Shown: in pieces, positions 25,944 through 35,575 of the stretch
Position numbering within the stretch: position 1 is the stretch's first letter
Layout of the letters: every line of letters begins with the position of its first letter
From: Falsiroseomonas bella
Lineage (GTDB): Bacteria; Pseudomonadota; Alphaproteobacteria; Acetobacterales; Acetobacteraceae
NCBI RefSeq assembly: GCF_003173615.1
Contig: NZ_QGNA01000004.1
Location: forward strand, 310,001 to 374,000
Length of the DNA stretch: 64,000 nt
Reading direction: 5' to 3'
The notes under the pieces: generated by a model
The model's database searches: none
The model's input: only the letters and a program-made list of their open reading frames with translations
Told to the model about the DNA's origin: nothing
Program-made: the position numbers and the translations under genes

Positions 25944-27944
25944 ATGCCGGACGGGCTGGCTGCGGGGATGGAACGATATCCGGCGGTGTTCCGTCCGCTC
26001 CGCATCGGCGGCGTCACGCTGCGTAACCGCATCCTTGTTCCTGCGCACACCACGAACTACGGCGAGGACAACCTGCCCTCCGACCGGCACCTGGCTTATC
26101 ACCGCGCCCGCGCGGCGGGTGGTGCGGCGCTGATCATCTTCGAAGGCATCAGGGTGCACCGTTCCTCGCTCGGCCGGCGGCAGGGCGTGAACGGATACGA
26201 GCGCGCGGCGATCCCCCGTTTCGCGCGCATCGCGCAGGCGGTGCAGGCGGAAGGTGCCAGGCTGTTCGGCCAGGTGATCCATCTCGGACGCCACATCGAC
26301 GGCAATTTCGCGCGCATGCCCGCCTGGTCGGCCTCCGCCGTGCCCTGGTCGCCCACCGCACCGCCGCCGCATCCGATGACGGAAGCGGAGATCGAACAAG
26401 TCATCGCCGCGCATGGCGAGGTGGCGGCCAACCTGGTCGAGGCCGGGCTGGACGGCATCGAGCTGACGATGGCGCATGGTCATCTGCTGCAGCAGTTCCT
26501 CTCGCCGGCGGTGAACCGGCGCAGCGATGCCTGGGGCGGTTCCGAGGAGAACCGCCTGCGCCTCGCGCTGGAATGCCTGCGCCGCGTGCGGGGCGTGGTG
26601 GGCGGCCGCGCGGCGGTAGGGTTGCGCGTCTCGGCCGACGAATTCCTCGAAGGCGGGCTGACGCTGCCGGACATGCAGCGCATCGTCGCGCGGCTCTGCG
26701 CCGAGGTGGCGGTGGACTTCGTGAACGTCAGCCACAGCGCCTATCACGGCAGCTACACGATCTCGACGCAGATGGCCGATATGGGCTTCGCGGCGGATGC
26801 GTTCCATCACCTGCCGCGCGGCATCGCATCCGCCTTGCGCGATTCGGGGCGCGACGTGCCGGTCTTCGCCGTGTGCCGCTTCCGCAGCGTGGCGGAGGCG
26901 GAGGCGATGCTGGCGGATGGTGCGATCGCGATGGTCGGCATGGCGCGGGCACACATCGCGGAGCCCGCGCTGGTGCGCCGCGCGGCCGAGGGGCGCGAGG
27001 AGGAGGGGCGCCCGTGCCTCTCCTGCAACCAGGGTTGCGCCGGCTTCCTGGCGCAGTCGCTGGCGATCACCTGCCTGGCGAATCCCCGCGCGGGTCGCGA
27101 GGCGGAGTGGCCGGAGCCGCCGCAGCCCGCGGCGCAGCGGAAGCGCATACTGGTGCTGGGCGGCGGCCCTGCCGGGATGGAAGCGGCAATCCAGGCGGCG
27201 CGTCGCGGGCATGAGGTGGAGCTGTGGGAGGCGCGAGAGGAACTCGGCGGGGCGCTGGCCTGGACCGAGCGCCACCCCGCGCTGCGCGGGGAGATGGCGA
27301 AGCTGCTGGACTGGCAGCGCGGCGCGCTCGCGCGAGCGGGCGTGCGCCTGCGCCTCGGTCGGCATGCGGATACGGCGGCGGTGCGGGCGGCCGGGCCTGA
27401 TGCGGTGGTGCTCGCCCTTGGCGCGGAGCCAGCCGCCGCCGCCTTCCCTGGCGGCGGCCGCGGGATGACGATGGAGCAGGCGCTGGCCGCGCCGGATGCC
27501 CTGCCCGATCGCGTCGCGGTGCAGGACGTCCTTGGCAGCTTCGCCGTCGCGGGCTTCGTAGAATGGCTTGCCGGCACGGGGCGGCGCGTGACGGTGATCG
27601 CGCCGACAGGCACGCCGGGCTGGCAGGTGAATATCTATTCGTCCTTCGCCTGGCGCCAGCGCCTTCGCGCGGCGGGCGCGCGGATCCTGGCGCTGCAGGC
27701 GGTGCAGGCCTGGGAAGGACCAGGGCACGCCACGCTGACGGACCTTTCGACCGGCGAGGTCCGCGCCTGCGACGATTTCGACGCCATCGTCGCGCCCGCG
27801 CATGGCCTGCCACGTGACTCGCTGGCCGCGGAGCTGCGCGCCGCGATGCCGGAATTGTCGTTGCACCTGGCAGGGGATTGCGCCGCGCCGCGTTCGGCGC
27901 TGGAAGCGATCTTCGAGGGCCATGAGATCGGACGGTCGCTCTAG
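25944..27944 (+). CDS. OYE/FadH-like NADH:flavin oxidoreductase with C-terminal FAD/NAD domain
   Basis: 666 residues in the 2,4-dienoyl-CoA reductase/trimethylamine dehydrogenase/N-methylproline demethylase superfamily. Residues 12-350 form an FMN-binding old-yellow-enzyme barrel (LRIGGVTLRNRILVPAH, LFGQVIHLGRH, GLDGIELTMAHGHLLQQFLSP). A four-cysteine cluster site follows (CLSCNQGC, then ITCLANP), then an FAD-binding Rossmann domain (ILVLGGGPAGMEAAIQAARRGHEVE). ATG at 25944 has AGAGG upstream; 25968 is an alternative. As first gene before hyuB-hyuA it may oxidise or demethylate the imported substrate. The exact reaction is unknown. Confidence 0.82.
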   Translation: MPDGLAAGMERYPAVFRPLRIGGVTLRNRILVPAHTTNYGEDNLPSDRHLAYHRARAAGGAALIIFEGIRVHRSSLGRRQGVNGYERAAIPRFARIAQAVQAEGARLFGQVIHLGRHIDGNFARMPAWSASAVPWSPTAPPPHPMTEAEIEQVIAAHGEVAANLVEAGLDGIELTMAHGHLLQQFLSPAVNRRSDAWGGSEENRLRLALECLRRVRGVVGGRAAVGLRVSADEFLEGGLTLPDMQRIVARLCAEVAVDFVNVSHSAYHGSYTISTQMADMGFAADAFHHLPRGIASALRDSGRDVPVFAVCRFRSVAEAEAMLADGAIAMVGMARAHIAEPALVRRAAEGREEEGRPCLSCNQGCAGFLAQSLAITCLANPRAGREAEWPEPPQPAAQRKRILVLGGGPAGMEAAIQAARRGHEVELWEAREELGGALAWTERHPALRGEMAKLLDWQRGALARAGVRLRLGRHADTAAVRAAGPDAVVLALGAEPAAAAFPGGGRGMTMEQALAAPDALPDRVAVQDVLGSFAVAGFVEWLAGTGRRVTVIAPTGTPGWQVNIYSSFAWRQRLRAAGARILALQAVQAWEGPGHATLTDLSTGEVRACDDFDAIVAPAHGLPRDSLAAELRAAMPELSLHLAGDCAAPRSALEAIFEGHEIGRSL

Positions 27945-27966
27945 GCCGCCACCCAAGGGAGAGTGC

Positions 27967-29613
27967 ATGCGCGAAACCGGCTTCGATCCCGTGACGCTCC
28001 AGATCCTCTGGAGCCGCCTGATCTCCATTGCCGACGAAGCGGCAGCGGCGCTGCTGCGCACCTCCTTCTCCACCATCGTGCGCGAATCGAACGACTACGC
28101 GACGGTGCTGATGGATGCGGAAGGCGCGAGCTTAGCCGAGAATTCCACCGGCATCCCGAGCTTCGTCGGCCTGCTGCCGCGCACGCTGAAGCACATGCTG
28201 GCCGAAATCCCGGTGGAGGAGCTGCGGCCCGGCGACGTGCTGATCACCAATGATCCCTGGATGGCGACGGGACACCTGCTGGACATCACCACCGTCTCCC
28301 CGGTGTTCCGCAACGGCAGGCTGATCGCCTTTGCCGGCGCGACCTCCCACATGCCGGACATCGGCGGCGTGCTGTGGTCGGCCGATTGCCAGGAGGTCTA
28401 CGAGGAAGGCATCCGAATCCTGCCCACGAAGCTGATGAGCGAGGGCAAGGAGAACCGAGAACTGGTGAAGATGATCCGCGCCAATGTGCGCGTGGCCGAC
28501 CAGGTGATGGGCGACGTCGCCGCGCAGGTCACGGCGCAGCACGTCTGTGCGCGACGGCTGCTGGAATTCCTGGATGACACCGGGCTCGAGGATCTCACGG
28601 CGCTGTCGGCGGAATTGCAGGCCCGAGCCGATGCGGCGATGCGCAAGGCGATCGCGGCGCTGCCGGACGGCACCTGGCGCCACGTGATCCATGCCGATGG
28701 CTACGAAGATGCCGAGACGCGGATCGAATGCGCCGTGACGGTCGCAGGCGACACGCTGACGGTGGATTACGAAGGCACCTCGCCGCAGGTGGCGCGCGGG
28801 CTCAACAGCGTGATGAACTACACCTACGCCTACACGGTCTATCCGCTGAAATGCGCGCTCGATCCCGACACGCCGCGCAACGAGGGCAGCTATCGCGCGG
28901 TGACGGTGAAGGCGCCGGAGGGCTCCATCCTCAATCCGCGCTATCCGGCGGCGGTGAATGCGCGGCACCTGACGGGGCTTTTCCTGTCCGGCGCGATCTA
29001 TGGCGCGCTGGCGCAGGTGGTGCCGGGCGAGGTGATCGCGGACAGCGCCTCGCCTTCGCCGCGTCCCGTCGTGACAGGGCGCGACCGGCGCGGCGACCGC
29101 TTCTCCCAGGTGCTGTTCGGCAGCGGCGGCATGGGCGCGGGCGAGGGGCGCGACGGGCTGAACGCCACGGCCTTCCCGACCAATTCCGGCTCGGGTTCCG
29201 TCGAGGCCTACGAGGCAAGCTGCCCCGTGCTGATCTGGCGCAAGGACCTGCTGCCCGACAGCGGCGGCGCGGGACAATGGCGCGGCGGCCTCGGGCAGGA
29301 GGTGGAGTTGGAGGTGATGTCGGACGAGCCGGTGCGGCTCTCCCTCATCGCCGACCGCATGAAGCATCCGGCGGAAGGGTTGGTGCAGGGCGGCTCGGGC
29401 GCGCCGGCATTAGTGGCGAAGCAGGACGGCACGAAGCCGCATCCGAAGGGCCGTTCCATGCTGCAGCCGGGCGACCGGCTGGTGATGCATTACGGCGGCG
29501 GCGGCGGCTATGGCGATCCGCGCGAACGCGACCCGGCCGCGCTGCGGCGCGATCTGGAAGACGGCTACGTCACGCCCGAAGGCGCGCGCCGCGACTATGG
29601 GGTGGACGCATGA
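27967..29613 (+). CDS. hyuB: Hydantoinase B/oxoprolinase family protein
   Basis: 548 residues of HyuB. DPVTLQILWSRLISIADEAA, RTSFSTIVRESNDYATVLMD, GDVLITNDPWMATGHLLDIT, AGATSHMPDIGG and the glycine-rich end HYGGGGGYGDP are characteristic. HyuA and HyuB together open cyclic amide rings (hydantoins, 5-oxoproline) with ATP. The ATG at 27967 has GGGAG six bases upstream; the frame is open earlier but overlaps the previous gene. It overlaps hyuA by four bases. The order B then A is the reverse of the classical hydantoin operons. Confidence 0.92.
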   Translation: MRETGFDPVTLQILWSRLISIADEAAAALLRTSFSTIVRESNDYATVLMDAEGASLAENSTGIPSFVGLLPRTLKHMLAEIPVEELRPGDVLITNDPWMATGHLLDITTVSPVFRNGRLIAFAGATSHMPDIGGVLWSADCQEVYEEGIRILPTKLMSEGKENRELVKMIRANVRVADQVMGDVAAQVTAQHVCARRLLEFLDDTGLEDLTALSAELQARADAAMRKAIAALPDGTWRHVIHADGYEDAETRIECAVTVAGDTLTVDYEGTSPQVARGLNSVMNYTYAYTVYPLKCALDPDTPRNEGSYRAVTVKAPEGSILNPRYPAAVNARHLTGLFLSGAIYGALAQVVPGEVIADSASPSPRPVVTGRDRRGDRFSQVLFGSGGMGAGEGRDGLNATAFPTNSGSGSVEAYEASCPVLIWRKDLLPDSGGAGQWRGGLGQEVELEVMSDEPVRLSLIADRMKHPAEGLVQGGSGAPALVAKQDGTKPHPKGRSMLQPGDRLVMHYGGGGGYGDPRERDPAALRRDLEDGYVTPEGARRDYGVDA

Positions 29614-31685
29614 GCGCGCGGCCCTTGCGCATCGGCGTGGATGTCGGCGGAACCTTCACGGATTTCGTGCTGGTGGACGAGGCGGCGGGCCGCGTGATGA
29701 CGGGCAAGCGCCTGACCACGCCGGAGGATCCGGGCCGCGCCATCCTGGACGGCATCGCGCGGCTGCTGGACGAGGCCGGCGCACGAATCACCGACGTGAA
29801 GCAGGTGGTGCATGGCACGACGCTGGTCACCAACACGGTGATCGAGCGCAAGGGTGCGCGCATCGGCCTGGTCACCACGCGCGGCTTCCGCGACAGCCTC
29901 GAAATGGGGCGGGAGATGCGCTACGACCTGTATGACCTGGCGCTGGAGAAGCCCGAGCCTCTGGCGCCGCGGCCGCGCCGGCATGTCGTGACGGAACGGC
30001 TGGACGCGCAAGGCCGCGTGTTGAAGACGCTGGACGAAGCGGAGGCGCGCGACGTCGCTCGCGCGCTGCGTGCGCAGGAGGTCGAGGCCGTCGCGGTCTG
30101 TCTGCTGCACAGCTACCTCGACGCCACCCATGAGCGGCAGGTTGCAAAAATCTTGCGCGAGGAATTGCCGGGCGTGCCCATAACGCTCTCCTGCGAGGTG
30201 GCGCCGGAGATCCGCGAATACGAGCGGGCGAACACCGCCTGCGTGAACGCCTATGTCATGCCTCTGATGGATCGCTACCTGGCGCGGCTGGAGGAGGAGC
30301 TGCGACGGCGCGGGCTGGACGGGCCGCTTCACCTGATGCTCTCGGCCGGTGGCATCGCCACGGTGCGCCATGCGCGCGCCAATCCCGTGCAACTGATCGA
30401 GAGCGGGCCGGCGGCCGGCGCGATGGCGGCGATGCATGTGGGGCAGGCCTGCGGACTCTCCGACATGATCAGCTTCGACATGGGTGGCACCACCGCGAAG
30501 ATGTGCCTGATCGAGGGCGGCGAGGCCGAGCATTCCTCCACCTTCGAGGCCGCGCGTGTGCGCCGCTTCCGCAAGGGCTCCGGCCTGCCGCTGAAGGTGC
30601 CGGTGATCGACCTGATCGAGATCGGCGCCGGCGGCGGCTCCATCGCCGCGGTCAGCGCGATGGGGCTGCTGACGGTGGGGCCGGAGAGCGCGGGCAGCGT
30701 ACCCGGCCCCGTATGCTATGGCCGCGGCGGAAGGCGGCCGACGGTGACGGATGCGGACTTGCTGCTCGGCTATCTCTCGCCGGAGTATTTCCTCGGTGGT
30801 GAGATGGGGCTGGATCGCGCGGCGGTGGAGCGCGCGATGCAGGAGGAACTGGCGACGCCGCTTGGCATGTCCGTGCTGGAGGTCGCGGCCGGCATCCACG
30901 CGGTGGTGAACGAGAACATGGCCGCCGCGACGCGGATGTACATCGCCGAGAAAGGGCGCGATCCGCGGCGCTATGCGCTGATGGCCTTCGGCGGGGCGGG
31001 GCCGGTGCACGCCTATGGGCTGGCGAGGCTGCTCAAGCTCTCGCGCATCGTCGTGCCCGCGGGTGCGGGCGTGGCGTCCGCCCTCGGTTTCCTCGTCGCG
31101 GCGCCGGCGATCGACCTGGTGCGGAGCGGCGTGCGGCGGCTTTCCGCCGTGGACTGGGCGGAGGTCGCGACGCAGTACGCGGCGATGGAGGCGGAGGCGC
31201 GTGCGCTGCTGGTGGAGGCCGGCGCCGCGCCGGGCGACGTGACGTTCCGCCGCAGCGCGGACATGCGCTATGTCGGGCAGGGCTTCGACATTCCCGTGAC
31301 GCTGCCGGACACGCTGGGGTCCGCCGGCGTGGAGCACGCCTTCCTCGACGCCTATGAGCGCCTGTTCGACCGCCGCATCGAAGGCCTGCCGATGGAGGTG
31401 CTGAGCTGGCGGCTGCACGCCACGGCGAGCAGGCCGGAGGTACCGGGCGCGCTTGGCCGCAGCATCGGCGGCGAGGCGCGCAAGGGCACGCGCGACGTGT
31501 GGTTCCCGCAGACCGGGATGGCGCCCTGCGCTGTTTATGACCGCTATCGCCTGGCACCGGGCGTCATGCTGCGCGGGCCGGCCGTAGTGGAGGAACGCGA
31601 ATCCACGACCGTCATCGGGCCGGACGCGAGCTTCACGCTGGATGCGCAGGGCAACCTCGTCATCGAGATCGATCAGGGGAGTTGA
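29610..31685 (+). CDS. hyuA: Hydantoinase A/oxoprolinase family protein
   Basis: 691 residues of HyuA, the ATP-binding partner of HyuB with an actin-like fold. IGVDVGGTFTDFVLVDE and later FDMGGTTAKMCLIEGG are the two phosphate-binding loops; VHGTTLVTNTVIERKGARIG, CEVAPEIREYERANT and LMAFGGAGPVHAYGLA are family signatures. The ATG overlaps the hyuB stop (ATGA). Family members include hydantoinases, acetone carboxylase beta and acetophenone carboxylase subunits, so the substrate is open. Confidence 0.92.
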   Translation: MSARPLRIGVDVGGTFTDFVLVDEAAGRVMTGKRLTTPEDPGRAILDGIARLLDEAGARITDVKQVVHGTTLVTNTVIERKGARIGLVTTRGFRDSLEMGREMRYDLYDLALEKPEPLAPRPRRHVVTERLDAQGRVLKTLDEAEARDVARALRAQEVEAVAVCLLHSYLDATHERQVAKILREELPGVPITLSCEVAPEIREYERANTACVNAYVMPLMDRYLARLEEELRRRGLDGPLHLMLSAGGIATVRHARANPVQLIESGPAAGAMAAMHVGQACGLSDMISFDMGGTTAKMCLIEGGEAEHSSTFEAARVRRFRKGSGLPLKVPVIDLIEIGAGGGSIAAVSAMGLLTVGPESAGSVPGPVCYGRGGRRPTVTDADLLLGYLSPEYFLGGEMGLDRAAVERAMQEELATPLGMSVLEVAAGIHAVVNENMAAATRMYIAEKGRDPRRYALMAFGGAGPVHAYGLARLLKLSRIVVPAGAGVASALGFLVAAPAIDLVRSGVRRLSAVDWAEVATQYAAMEAEARALLVEAGAAPGDVTFRRSADMRYVGQGFDIPVTLPDTLGSAGVEHAFLDAYERLFDRRIEGLPMEVLSWRLHATASRPEVPGALGRSIGGEARKGTRDVWFPQTGMAPCAVYDRYRLAPGVMLRGPAVVEERESTTVIGPDASFTLDAQGNLVIEIDQGS

Positions 31686-31690
31686 ACCGC

Positions 31691-32647
31691 ATGGCCAAGA
31701 GCGCGCCCTTTGTCTGGCTGGACGGGAAGCTGGTGTCCTGGGAGCAGGCGACGATGCATGTCGCCACCGAATGCGTGCTGCGCGGCGAGAACGTGTTCGA
31801 AGGCATCCGCGCCTATTGGTCCGAGGCGGAGCAGGAACTGTTCCTGTTCCGCCATGCCGACCACATCGCGCGGCTGCGGCAGGGCGCGAAGATCATGCGC
31901 ATGACGATCCCCTACAGCGACACGGAGATCGAGGCGGCGAGCCTGGAGCTGATCCGCGCCTGCGGCTATAGCGGGCAGGTGCATTACCGCCCCGTCGCTT
32001 ATTTCGACATGGGCAACCTGACCGACTACCTGCCGAGCGAGATCCGCACCGGTATGTTCATCCTGGCCTTCTCCATGCCGACGACGAAGGCGGTGCATGA
32101 GGGCGTGGCCTCCTGCGTGTCCACCTGGCGGCGCAATTCCGACCTTGCCTCGCCGTCGCGGATCAAGGCGGGGTCGAACTACCACAACTCCCGCCTCGCC
32201 TATATCGACGCGCGGCTGAACGGCTTCCAGATCCCGATCCTGTTGAACGAGGCGGGCAAAGTGGCGGAAGGCCCGGGCGCCTGCTTCATGATGGTGCGCC
32301 ACGGCAAGCTGATCACGCCGCCCGTCACCGCCGACATCCTGGAGAGCATCACGCGCGAGACGCTGATCGAGCTGGCGCGCGCGGAGCTCGGCCTGGAGGT
32401 GATCGAGCGCGACATCGACCGCACCGAGCTCTACATCTGCGACGAGGCCTTCTTCTGCGGCAGCGGGCATGAGGTGACGCCGATCAATTCGGTGGACCGC
32501 TACGAGGTCGGCGACGGCAAGCCCGGCCCGCTGACGCGGCGCATCCAGAAGCTCTATTTCGACGTGGTCTCTGGCGCCGTGCCGCAGTACCGGCACTGGC
32601 TGAGGCCGGTGCTCGGCGGCGCCGCGCGCGCCTCGGCGGCGGAGTAG
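31691..32647 (+). CDS. Branched-chain amino acid aminotransferase-like PLP enzyme (class IV)
   Basis: 318 residues of fold-type IV aminotransferase. The PLP lysine is K159 in RIKAGSNYHNSRLA; FEGIRAY, HIARLRQGAKIM and EGPGACFMMV correspond to IlvE signatures. ATG at 31691 is chosen because GGGGAG lies nine bases upstream; a TTG at 31682 would overlap that site. Within the hyu operon it may remove the amino group of the released amino acid, or serve as an IlvE paralog. Confidence 0.85.
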   Translation: MAKSAPFVWLDGKLVSWEQATMHVATECVLRGENVFEGIRAYWSEAEQELFLFRHADHIARLRQGAKIMRMTIPYSDTEIEAASLELIRACGYSGQVHYRPVAYFDMGNLTDYLPSEIRTGMFILAFSMPTTKAVHEGVASCVSTWRRNSDLASPSRIKAGSNYHNSRLAYIDARLNGFQIPILLNEAGKVAEGPGACFMMVRHGKLITPPVTADILESITRETLIELARAELGLEVIERDIDRTELYICDEAFFCGSGHEVTPINSVDRYEVGDGKPGPLTRRIQKLYFDVVSGAVPQYRHWLRPVLGGAARASAAE

Positions 32648-32650
32648 GCC

Positions 32651-34324
32651 ATGCCGCGCAGCGTTGGGAAGCTGGTTGCCGAGAGCCTGCTCGCGCATGG
32701 GGCAGACCTGATCTTCTGCGTCCCGGGCGAGAGCTTCCTGGGCCTGACGGACGCGATGACGGACCTGCCGGAACTGCGGCTGATCGTGTGCCGGCATGAG
32801 GGCGGCGCGTCCTATATGGCGGTGGCCGATGGGCGCATGCGGGGCGGCCGTGCGGGGCTCTGCCTCGTCTCCCGCGGGCCGGGTGTGGCGAATGCGATGA
32901 TCGGGCTGCACACGGCGTTCCACGACTGCGTGCCGATGCTGCTGCTGGTCGGGCAGATCGAGCGGCGCGACATGGGCCGCGGCGCGCTGCAGGAACAGAA
33001 CTACGGCAAGCTTCTGAGCGACGTGACCAAGGCGGTGATCGAAGTCGCGCAACCGTCGCAGGTTTCGGAGGCGATCGCGCGCGCCTACCACCTGGCGGAG
33101 TCCGGCACGCCGGGCCCGGTAGCGCTGATCCTTCCGGAGGATCTGCTGGACGATCCGGCCGACGACCTGCCGCCGGCGGCACCGCGGCCGCGCACCGCGC
33201 CGCAGCCCTCCGCCGCGCAGCTCGACGAACTCGCCGCGCGGCTGGCCGCGGCGGAGCGGCCGCTGGTGCATCTCGGCAGCCTGGCGGACGGCACGCCGGA
33301 ACAGCTTGCGGCGATCGCGGACCTGGCGGAGCGCTGGATGCTGCCGGTGGCGCCGACGCATCGCTGGCCGCATCTCTTCGACAGCGCCCACCCGCACTAT
33401 GCCGGCTATGTCGGCAACCGCGTGCAGGCGAAGCTGATGGCGGCGATGAAGCGGGCCGATCTGCTGGTGGCGCTCGGCGAACGCATGACCGACGTGGTGA
33501 GCCAATCCTACACCTGGCCAGCCGCGCCCGATCCGCAGCTTCCCTTCGTGCATGTCTGGCCGGACCCGGTCGAGATCAACCGCGTGTTCCGCGCCGAGCT
33601 GCCGATCGTCGCCGATCCGCATGCCGTGGTCGCCGGCCTGCTGGCGCGCAAGCCGGCCTTCCCGCTGCGGCGCGCGGCCTGGATTGCGACGCTCAACGGC
33701 ATCCATCGCGAGCTGACGGCACCGCGCCACGAGCCGGCGCCGGATGGCGTGAACTTCGCCGCGGTCTGCATCGCGCTTGCCGAACGGATGGCGTCGGACG
33801 CCATGCTGAGCACGGATGCGGGCAACTTCACCTCCTTCGTGCACCGCCACGTGCCCTTCGGGCCGCGCCGCATCTTCCTGGGCTCGGCGGTGGGCGGCAT
33901 GGGCGCGGCGGTGCCGATGACGGTCGCGGCCGCGCTGCGCCATCCCGGGCGACAGGCGATCGCGGTTGTCGGCGATGGTGGCGCGCTGATGACGGGCAAC
34001 GAGATCGCCACCGCGATGCGGCACGGCGCGGCGCCGCTGATCCTGATCGCCGACAACCGCACCTATGGCTCCATCGGGATGCATCACGGCAACCGCTATC
34101 CGGGCCGGCCGGTCGCGGCGGCGGCGGATCTGGTGAACCCCGACTTTGCCGCCTGGGCGCGCGCCTTCGGTGCGGAAGGCTACACCATCCGCACGGAGGA
34201 GGAGATCGCACCGGCACTGGACGCGGCACTCGCGCCGCGCCGCGTGCCGGCGGTGGTGCACGTGCACGCCTCCGCGCTGCAAGTCACCGCGTGGCGGCGT
34301 GCGGAGGCAACTACTCCGCGGTGA
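32651..34324 (+). CDS. Thiamine pyrophosphate-dependent enzyme (acetolactate synthase-like)
   Basis: 557 residues with the three-domain POX/ALS architecture. The catalytic glutamate is in CRHEGGASYMA near residue 51, the central domain follows from about 190, and the TPP/Mg motif is GDGGALMTGNEIATA ending in LIADNRTYGS. True acetolactate synthase would need a regulatory subunit, which is absent here, so a 2-oxo-acid decarboxylase or carboligase acting on the aminotransferase product is plausible. It overlaps the convergent binding protein gene by 14 bases. Confidence 0.85.
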   Translation: MPRSVGKLVAESLLAHGADLIFCVPGESFLGLTDAMTDLPELRLIVCRHEGGASYMAVADGRMRGGRAGLCLVSRGPGVANAMIGLHTAFHDCVPMLLLVGQIERRDMGRGALQEQNYGKLLSDVTKAVIEVAQPSQVSEAIARAYHLAESGTPGPVALILPEDLLDDPADDLPPAAPRPRTAPQPSAAQLDELAARLAAAERPLVHLGSLADGTPEQLAAIADLAERWMLPVAPTHRWPHLFDSAHPHYAGYVGNRVQAKLMAAMKRADLLVALGERMTDVVSQSYTWPAAPDPQLPFVHVWPDPVEINRVFRAELPIVADPHAVVAGLLARKPAFPLRRAAWIATLNGIHRELTAPRHEPAPDGVNFAAVCIALAERMASDAMLSTDAGNFTSFVHRHVPFGPRRIFLGSAVGGMGAAVPMTVAAALRHPGRQAIAVVGDGGALMTGNEIATAMRHGAAPLILIADNRTYGSIGMHHGNRYPGRPVAAAADLVNPDFAAWARAFGAEGYTIRTEEEIAPALDAALAPRRVPAVVHVHASALQVTAWRRAEATTPR

Positions 34325-35282
34325 TCCCTGCCGCACGGATCATCGGCACCCAGAGCGCAAGCTCGCGATCCACCCGCGCCTGTGCCGCGGCACCGGTCGT
34401 CGGCGTGGCGTCCACGCCCATCGCCGTGATGCGCTCGATCACCGTCGGGTTGTTCAGCACCGCGGCGGTCTCGGTGCGCAGCCTGTCGAGCACCGGTGCG
34501 GGCGTGCCGGCGCGGGCCGAGATGACGTGCCAGATCTCGAAGGAGAAGTCGGGCCAGCCGCTTTCCGCGATGGTCGGGATCTCCGGTGCGCCGGAGAGGC
34601 GCTTCGCGCTGGCCGAGGCAACGCCACGCAGGCGCCCGGCACGGATATGCGGGATGCAGTCGGACGCGCCGGAGAACATGAAGTCGAGATTGCCCGCGAC
34701 AAGATCGGTGGTTGCCGGCGCGCCGCCGCGATAGGGCACGTGCTGCGCCTCGACGCCGGCGGTGCGCAGGAACAGCGCGGTGGTAATGTGCGCAGGCGAG
34801 CCGACTCCGGCGCTGCCATAGGAGAGCTCGCCGGGCTTCGCGCGGCAGGCCGCAACGAGATCCTGCGCCGTATTGATGCCGGGCTGACGGCGCGGATTGA
34901 CCACGGCGATGTTCGCGGCGGTGGAGGTTATGCCGAGCGCGACGAAATCGCGCGCCGTGTCGTAGCCCGGGTTGCGGTGCACCGCCATGTTCACAACATG
35001 CGTCGCGACATGGCCCATCACCAGCGTGTAGCCATCCGCCGGAGCCTGCGCCGCCGCGGCCATGCCGATGGCGCCGCCCGCGCCGGGCCTGTTCTCCACC
35101 ACCACGGACTGTCCCAGTCGCTCCGTGAGGCCCTGCGCGACGATGCGCGCGGTGGTGTCGGTGCCGCCACCCGGCGCGAAGGGCACGATGAGGCGGATCG
35201 AGCGATCCGGATACGCATGGGCGAGGCGCGGCGCGGCCAGCACTGCCGCCGCCACCAGCACCATGCGGCGTGACGTGGTCAT
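34311..35282 (-). CDS. Bug/TctC family periplasmic binding protein, orphan
   Basis: 323 residues of the Bug family. Signal peptide MTTSRRMVLVAAAVLAAPRLAHA is followed by YPDRSIRLIVPFAPGGGTDTTARIVA and QSVVVENRPGAGGAIGMAAAA, the typical beginning, and by VPYRGGAPATTDLVAGNLDFMF. Such proteins usually feed a TctA-TctB transporter with carboxylates; none is adjacent, but one is encoded at 45.7-47.7 kb. It is the last gene of the eleven-gene minus-strand run and its start overlaps the UxaA N-terminal gene (ATGA). Confidence 0.88.
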   Translation of the reverse strand: MTTSRRMVLVAAAVLAAPRLAHAYPDRSIRLIVPFAPGGGTDTTARIVAQGLTERLGQSVVVENRPGAGGAIGMAAAAQAPADGYTLVMGHVATHVVNMAVHRNPGYDTARDFVALGITSTAANIAVVNPRRQPGINTAQDLVAACRAKPGELSYGSAGVGSPAHITTALFLRTAGVEAQHVPYRGGAPATTDLVAGNLDFMFSGASDCIPHIRAGRLRGVASASAKRLSGAPEIPTIAESGWPDFSFEIWHVISARAGTPAPVLDRLRTETAAVLNNPTVIERITAMGVDATPTTGAAAQARVDRELALWVPMIRAAGITAE

Positions 35283-35575
35283 GGTTCCTCCTTTCGGCGG
35301 GCTCTGAGGCTCCGCATGTTGTGCACGTGCACGTGTTCGCCGGCTGCGATGTCGGCGATCGCCTCGCCGATCACCGCGCCATACTTGCGGATAGGCGTGC
35401 CGCGCGGCAGGTCGCGGCGCGCGACCTTGTGGCCGAGCGGGACGGCGCCGCGCAGCGAGAGCGGCAGCACGGCCTCTCCCGCGCGCACCCGCGCGACGCC
35501 ATCCGGCAGGTCACGTAGCGCGACGGCGACGTCGTCCTGCGCGTCGATGGCCAGCAGGTCCCAGCGTGCGCTCAT
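35279..35575 (-). CDS. UxaA-type dehydratase, small SAF-domain subunit
   Basis: 98 residues forming a SAF domain: LAIDAQDDVAVALRDL, PLGHKVARRDLPRGTPIRKYGAVIGEAIADI and the ending VHVHNM are typical of the N-terminal part of altronate/galactarate dehydratases. In this organism the two parts are separate genes. The start at 35575 follows the large-subunit stop with a one-base overlap (TGATG), so the two are translated together. Confidence 0.82.
   Translation of the reverse strand: MSARWDLLAIDAQDDVAVALRDLPDGVARVRAGEAVLPLSLRGAVPLGHKVARRDLPRGTPIRKYGAVIGEAIADIAAGEHVHVHNMRSLRARRKEEP

Noticed and set aside
25842-28076. Open frame extending the minus-strand binding protein to 1273 residues
   Set aside because: Only the part below 25841 has binding-protein sequence and a signal peptide. 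The rest is antisense to the flavoenzyme gene and has low-complexity, GC-driven composition.
31682-31690. TTG start for the aminotransferase overlapping the hyuA stop
   Set aside because: The GGGGAG site is directly adjacent to that TTG with no spacing, but correctly placed for the ATG at 31691.
32651-34324. Calling this gene acetolactate synthase ilvB
   Set aside because: No regulatory ilvH subunit or other ilv synthesis genes are adjacent. The general TPP-enzyme call is safer.
31673-34336. 887-residue open frame on the minus strand
   Set aside because: It is antisense to the aminotransferase and TPP enzyme, both with intact catalytic motifs. Shadow frame.
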